From Armatimonadota bacterium (GTDB taxonomy: Bacteria; Armatimonadota; Fimbriimonadia; Fimbriimonadales; Fimbriimonadaceae): DNA of 15,142 nucleotides. The stretch lies in the NCBI GenBank assembly GCA_023428805.1, contig JAEYWW010000351.1, positions 1 to 15,142 of the forward strand, given 5' to 3'. The translations under genes and the position numbers were made by a program. Shown here piece after piece: positions 13,384 through 15,142 of the stretch. The number at the start of each line of letters is the position of its first letter. Position 1 is the stretch's first letter. The notes under the pieces are model-generated. The model worked only from the letters and a program-made list of their open reading frames with translations. It searched no databases and was not told the DNA's origin.

Positions 13384-14751
13384 AAAAAGTGGTTGATCCG
13401 CATCTCTGTCTTCTTCGGTGTGATGATCGCTTTGGCTGCGGTTGGCGGCCTGGCGCTCTGGTCAATGACTGGTTTCGCTGCCTCCAGTTCCGATGCCCCA
13501 AAGCAGCTCGCCGAATGGAAGAAAAATGGCCTGCCCTTGTCCGCAGACGAAGTCGTCATGGGCGGCGCGGTGTCCGATGAGCAGAATGCCGCCGCAGACT
13601 TCAAGCTGCTCCGCAACGATCAGAGCTTCAAACTTCCCAAAGCACCGGGAACCATCTACGAGGAAGATTGGGCGTCCGGGGCGATCACTCAATATCTTGA
13701 GAAATGCCAGCCCCAGATCAGCAGAATCGCGCTAGCGGCGGAAAAACCCCATTTCCAGCTCTCCAAAGACTTCGATTCGGTGCTGATGATGGATTTCCCG
13801 GAGTATGAGGAAATCAAGTCCTGGACCAAGCTCCTCATTCTCGACGCCGAGAGGCTGGCCCGCACAGGCCGCAATTCCGAGGCAACCTCCCGCATCCGAT
13901 CCGCGCGCAATCTCGCCCGCCTCACGGGCCAGGACCCCACCATGATCGGGCGCTTGGTGGCAATCGCCTGTGAGTCGATGGTGATGGTAGGTGCCGGGCG
14001 CGTCGCCTCCGAGATGGCCGACGACCCTCAGAGCCTCGAATCTCTGCGCAAAGCCCTGGCAGAAACCGAATGGAGCCTCGACTCAAAGCAGATCTACCGA
14101 ACCGAAGCCTATCTCGGAATCGCCGCGTTCCGCGATGTGACAATGCGGGAGATCGTCAGCCTGAACATCTCTGTTGACCTCCCTGGCTCACCCTCCCCCC
14201 AGAAATCCAAGCCGCACAGTGAACTGCCCAAGAGCGCGGTCGCCAAAGCCGTTGTGGGCGAGACGATGCGGTTCTGGAATGAATTTCATCCCCGCATCCA
14301 GACCGAGACCGATATGACAAAGCTCTCGGATGACATCAGCAAGCGGAGCGACGAATACGCCACCAGCGGCTCATGGCCGAAGAAAGTCGCCTCAATCATG
14401 CTGCCCGTGTTCAAGCAGGCGAATAGGGCGCACGAAAAAACGCAGTCGGAAAGGAAAACCCTCAACGCCTTCATCGCCACCCTCCTCTACCGAAACCAGC
14501 ATAAGAAATGGCCCGTAACTCTTGAAGATGCCGGAATCAAAGGCGATCTCAATCGCGATCACCTCGCGGGCGGGCCGCTGCAATACCGAGCCTCAGCCAA
14601 GGATATGCGGATATGGCATTCGGGGGCCAACGGAATTGATGACGGCGGGCTGACGATGAAGGAAGCCCTCGCCGCCGGGAAAGACTCCCAGGAACGGGAT
14701 GCGGTCTACATCCACCCCTGGCCCAAGAATTGGAGGAAAAGCACCCCATGA
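13381..14751 (+). CDS. Membrane-anchored protein with pseudopilin-like tail, paralogue B
   Basis: The 456-residue product has no named family that I recognise. It begins MKKWLIRISVFF and has one membrane helix to about residue 31, so the bulk is outside the cytoplasmic membrane. Shared features with paralogues A and C follow: 'DAPKQLAEWKKNGLP', 'SDEQNAA', 'DW.SGAITQYLE', then a helical core with AERLARTGRNSEATSRI, which aligns with AERLSLSGDYQGSIKYL of A. The C-terminal part reads NAFIATLLYRNQHKKWPVTLEDAGI, LQYRAS, MRIWHSG and IDDGG, a layout resembling the C-terminal domain of type II secretion major pseudopilins and of many planctomycete hypothetical proteins. The start codon is the end of a 15-base-pair hairpin. 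The stop codon overlaps the start of paralogue C. A function in the cell envelope is inference only. Confidence 0.82.
   Translation: MKKWLIRISVFFGVMIALAAVGGLALWSMTGFAASSSDAPKQLAEWKKNGLPLSADEVVMGGAVSDEQNAAADFKLLRNDQSFKLPKAPGTIYEEDWASGAITQYLEKCQPQISRIALAAEKPHFQLSKDFDSVLMMDFPEYEEIKSWTKLLILDAERLARTGRNSEATSRIRSARNLARLTGQDPTMIGRLVAIACESMVMVGAGRVASEMADDPQSLESLRKALAETEWSLDSKQIYRTEAYLGIAAFRDVTMREIVSLNISVDLPGSPSPQKSKPHSELPKSAVAKAVVGETMRFWNEFHPRIQTETDMTKLSDDISKRSDEYATSGSWPKKVASIMLPVFKQANRAHEKTQSERKTLNAFIATLLYRNQHKKWPVTLEDAGIKGDLNRDHLAGGPLQYRASAKDMRIWHSGANGIDDGGLTMKEALAAGKDSQERDAVYIHPWPKNWRKSTP
14732..14736 (+). promoter_or_regulatory. Shine-Dalgarno site for paralogue C
   Basis: GGAGG lies 11 bases before the ATG at 14748, inside the last codons of paralogue B. 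It is the only strong Shine-Dalgarno match in front of a gene in this window, and it supports ATG 14748 over the upstream in-frame TTG at 14730. It also fits coupled translation through the ATGA overlap. Confidence 0.6.
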
Positions 14752-15098
14752 CCAAAGCACAGCAAATCGTCGTCGCCTCTGCGGTGGTGGCTGTCATCAG
14801 CATCGCCGGGTACGGTTTTCGCTACTCCCTCGGCATTGTCCAAGGCAGCGAAGATGCTCAGGAACAGCTTGAACTATGGAAGAAGAACGGATTCCCGCTG
14901 AAGGAAGAGGACGTGTTCATCGGTGGGCGGACTCCCGACGAGGAGAATGCGGCAATCGCCCTCATGAACATCATAGAGGGGCCTGCGCCCAAGCTCACCC
15001 TGCCCGCATCAATCAAGAAGTCGGACTGGGAGGCTGGCACCGTCCAGGCTTATTTGGAATCACGCCAGAGTTTGATCCAGGATATTGAGCAAGCCTGA
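14748..15098 (+). CDS. Membrane-anchored paralogue C, apparently frameshifted
   Basis: The open frame gives 116 residues: MTKAQQ, a membrane helix (IVVASAVVAVISIAGYGF), then 'DAQEQLELWKKNGFP', 'PDEENAAIALMN' and 'SDWEAGTVQAYLESRQSLIQDIEQA' before a TGA. The first 115 residues align with the N-termini of the 450-residue paralogues A and B and stop abruptly where they continue. It overlaps the stop of B by ATGA and has a good Shine-Dalgarno site inside B. Adding back one base near 15087-15089 would let the reading continue to the window end, giving IEASLR, which lines up with IETALLR of A. The gene is therefore probably a frameshifted pseudogene, a programmed or sequencing-error frameshift, or a genuine short protein. 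The complete gene would run past the window. Confidence 0.7.
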   Translation: MTKAQQIVVASAVVAVISIAGYGFRYSLGIVQGSEDAQEQLELWKKNGFPLKEEDVFIGGRTPDEENAAIALMNIIEGPAPKLTLPASIKKSDWEAGTVQAYLESRQSLIQDIEQA

Positions 15099-15142
15099 GA
15101 GCCGACGAAACACCAGCCGAACAACCTGGATGTCACCTCTGG
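15089..15142 (+). pseudogene. Out-of-frame continuation of paralogue C, cut by the window end
   Basis: From GCA at 15089 the -1 frame relative to paralogue C is open for 18 codons to the last base, reading ASLRADETPAEQPG and on. Its beginning matches the position and pattern of the ALLRPEF segment of paralogue A. Eighteen open codons alone mean little; the alignment is the reason for the call. Confidence 0.4.

Overview
The window looks like chromosomal DNA of a bacterium with fairly high G+C (35 of 60 bases in a hand-counted line at 10321-10380), most plausibly of the Armatimonadota (Fimbriimonas-like). The main clue is the prepilin at 9333-10004: its N-terminus runs from FTLIELLVV into a '[13 protein letters not shown]...CTSNLKNLG' type sequence that is characteristic of the large H-X9-DG prepilin families of that phylum and of Planctomycetes. 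This assignment is inference. There are no RNA genes, insertion sequences or CRISPR arrays.

Left part (1-4568). A PhzF-type isomerase (minus) is divergent from a DinB-superfamily protein (plus). An M48 zinc metalloprotease follows. After a 224-base gap comes dnaA, whose stop codon overlaps the start of a creatininase-family amidohydrolase (ATGA). The dnaA leader has a consensus DnaA box overlapping a consensus -10 hexamer, followed by a terminator-like hairpin with six T.

Middle and right (4572-13331). A minus-strand operon encodes a prepilin and, 5 bases later, a secreted protein of about 1100 residues with PA14, beta-propeller and 3-keto-disaccharide hydrolase (DUF1080) domains. Divergent from it, across 109 bases that hold a perfect 19-base palindrome, are a sugar-binding lipoprotein and a single 635-residue permease that fuses MalF-like and MalG-like halves. 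No ABC ATPase is present, so it must be supplied from elsewhere. Together these genes suggest extracellular breakdown of glycosides or oxidised disaccharides and uptake of the products, all controlled from one divergent regulatory region (inference).

Flanks of the sugar locus. One gene on the left (4572-5933, minus) and two on the right (13381-14751 and 14748 to the window end, plus) are paralogues of a membrane-anchored family that I cannot name. They share an N-terminal membrane helix, a 'W..NG.P ... DE.NA' motif, a helical middle, and a pseudopilin-like tail ending in 'DdGG' (the tail is seen in the two complete members). The left copy is a compositional mosaic. The last copy appears to be frameshifted. 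The first base of the 13381 gene sits inside a perfect 15-base-pair hairpin that includes its start codon.
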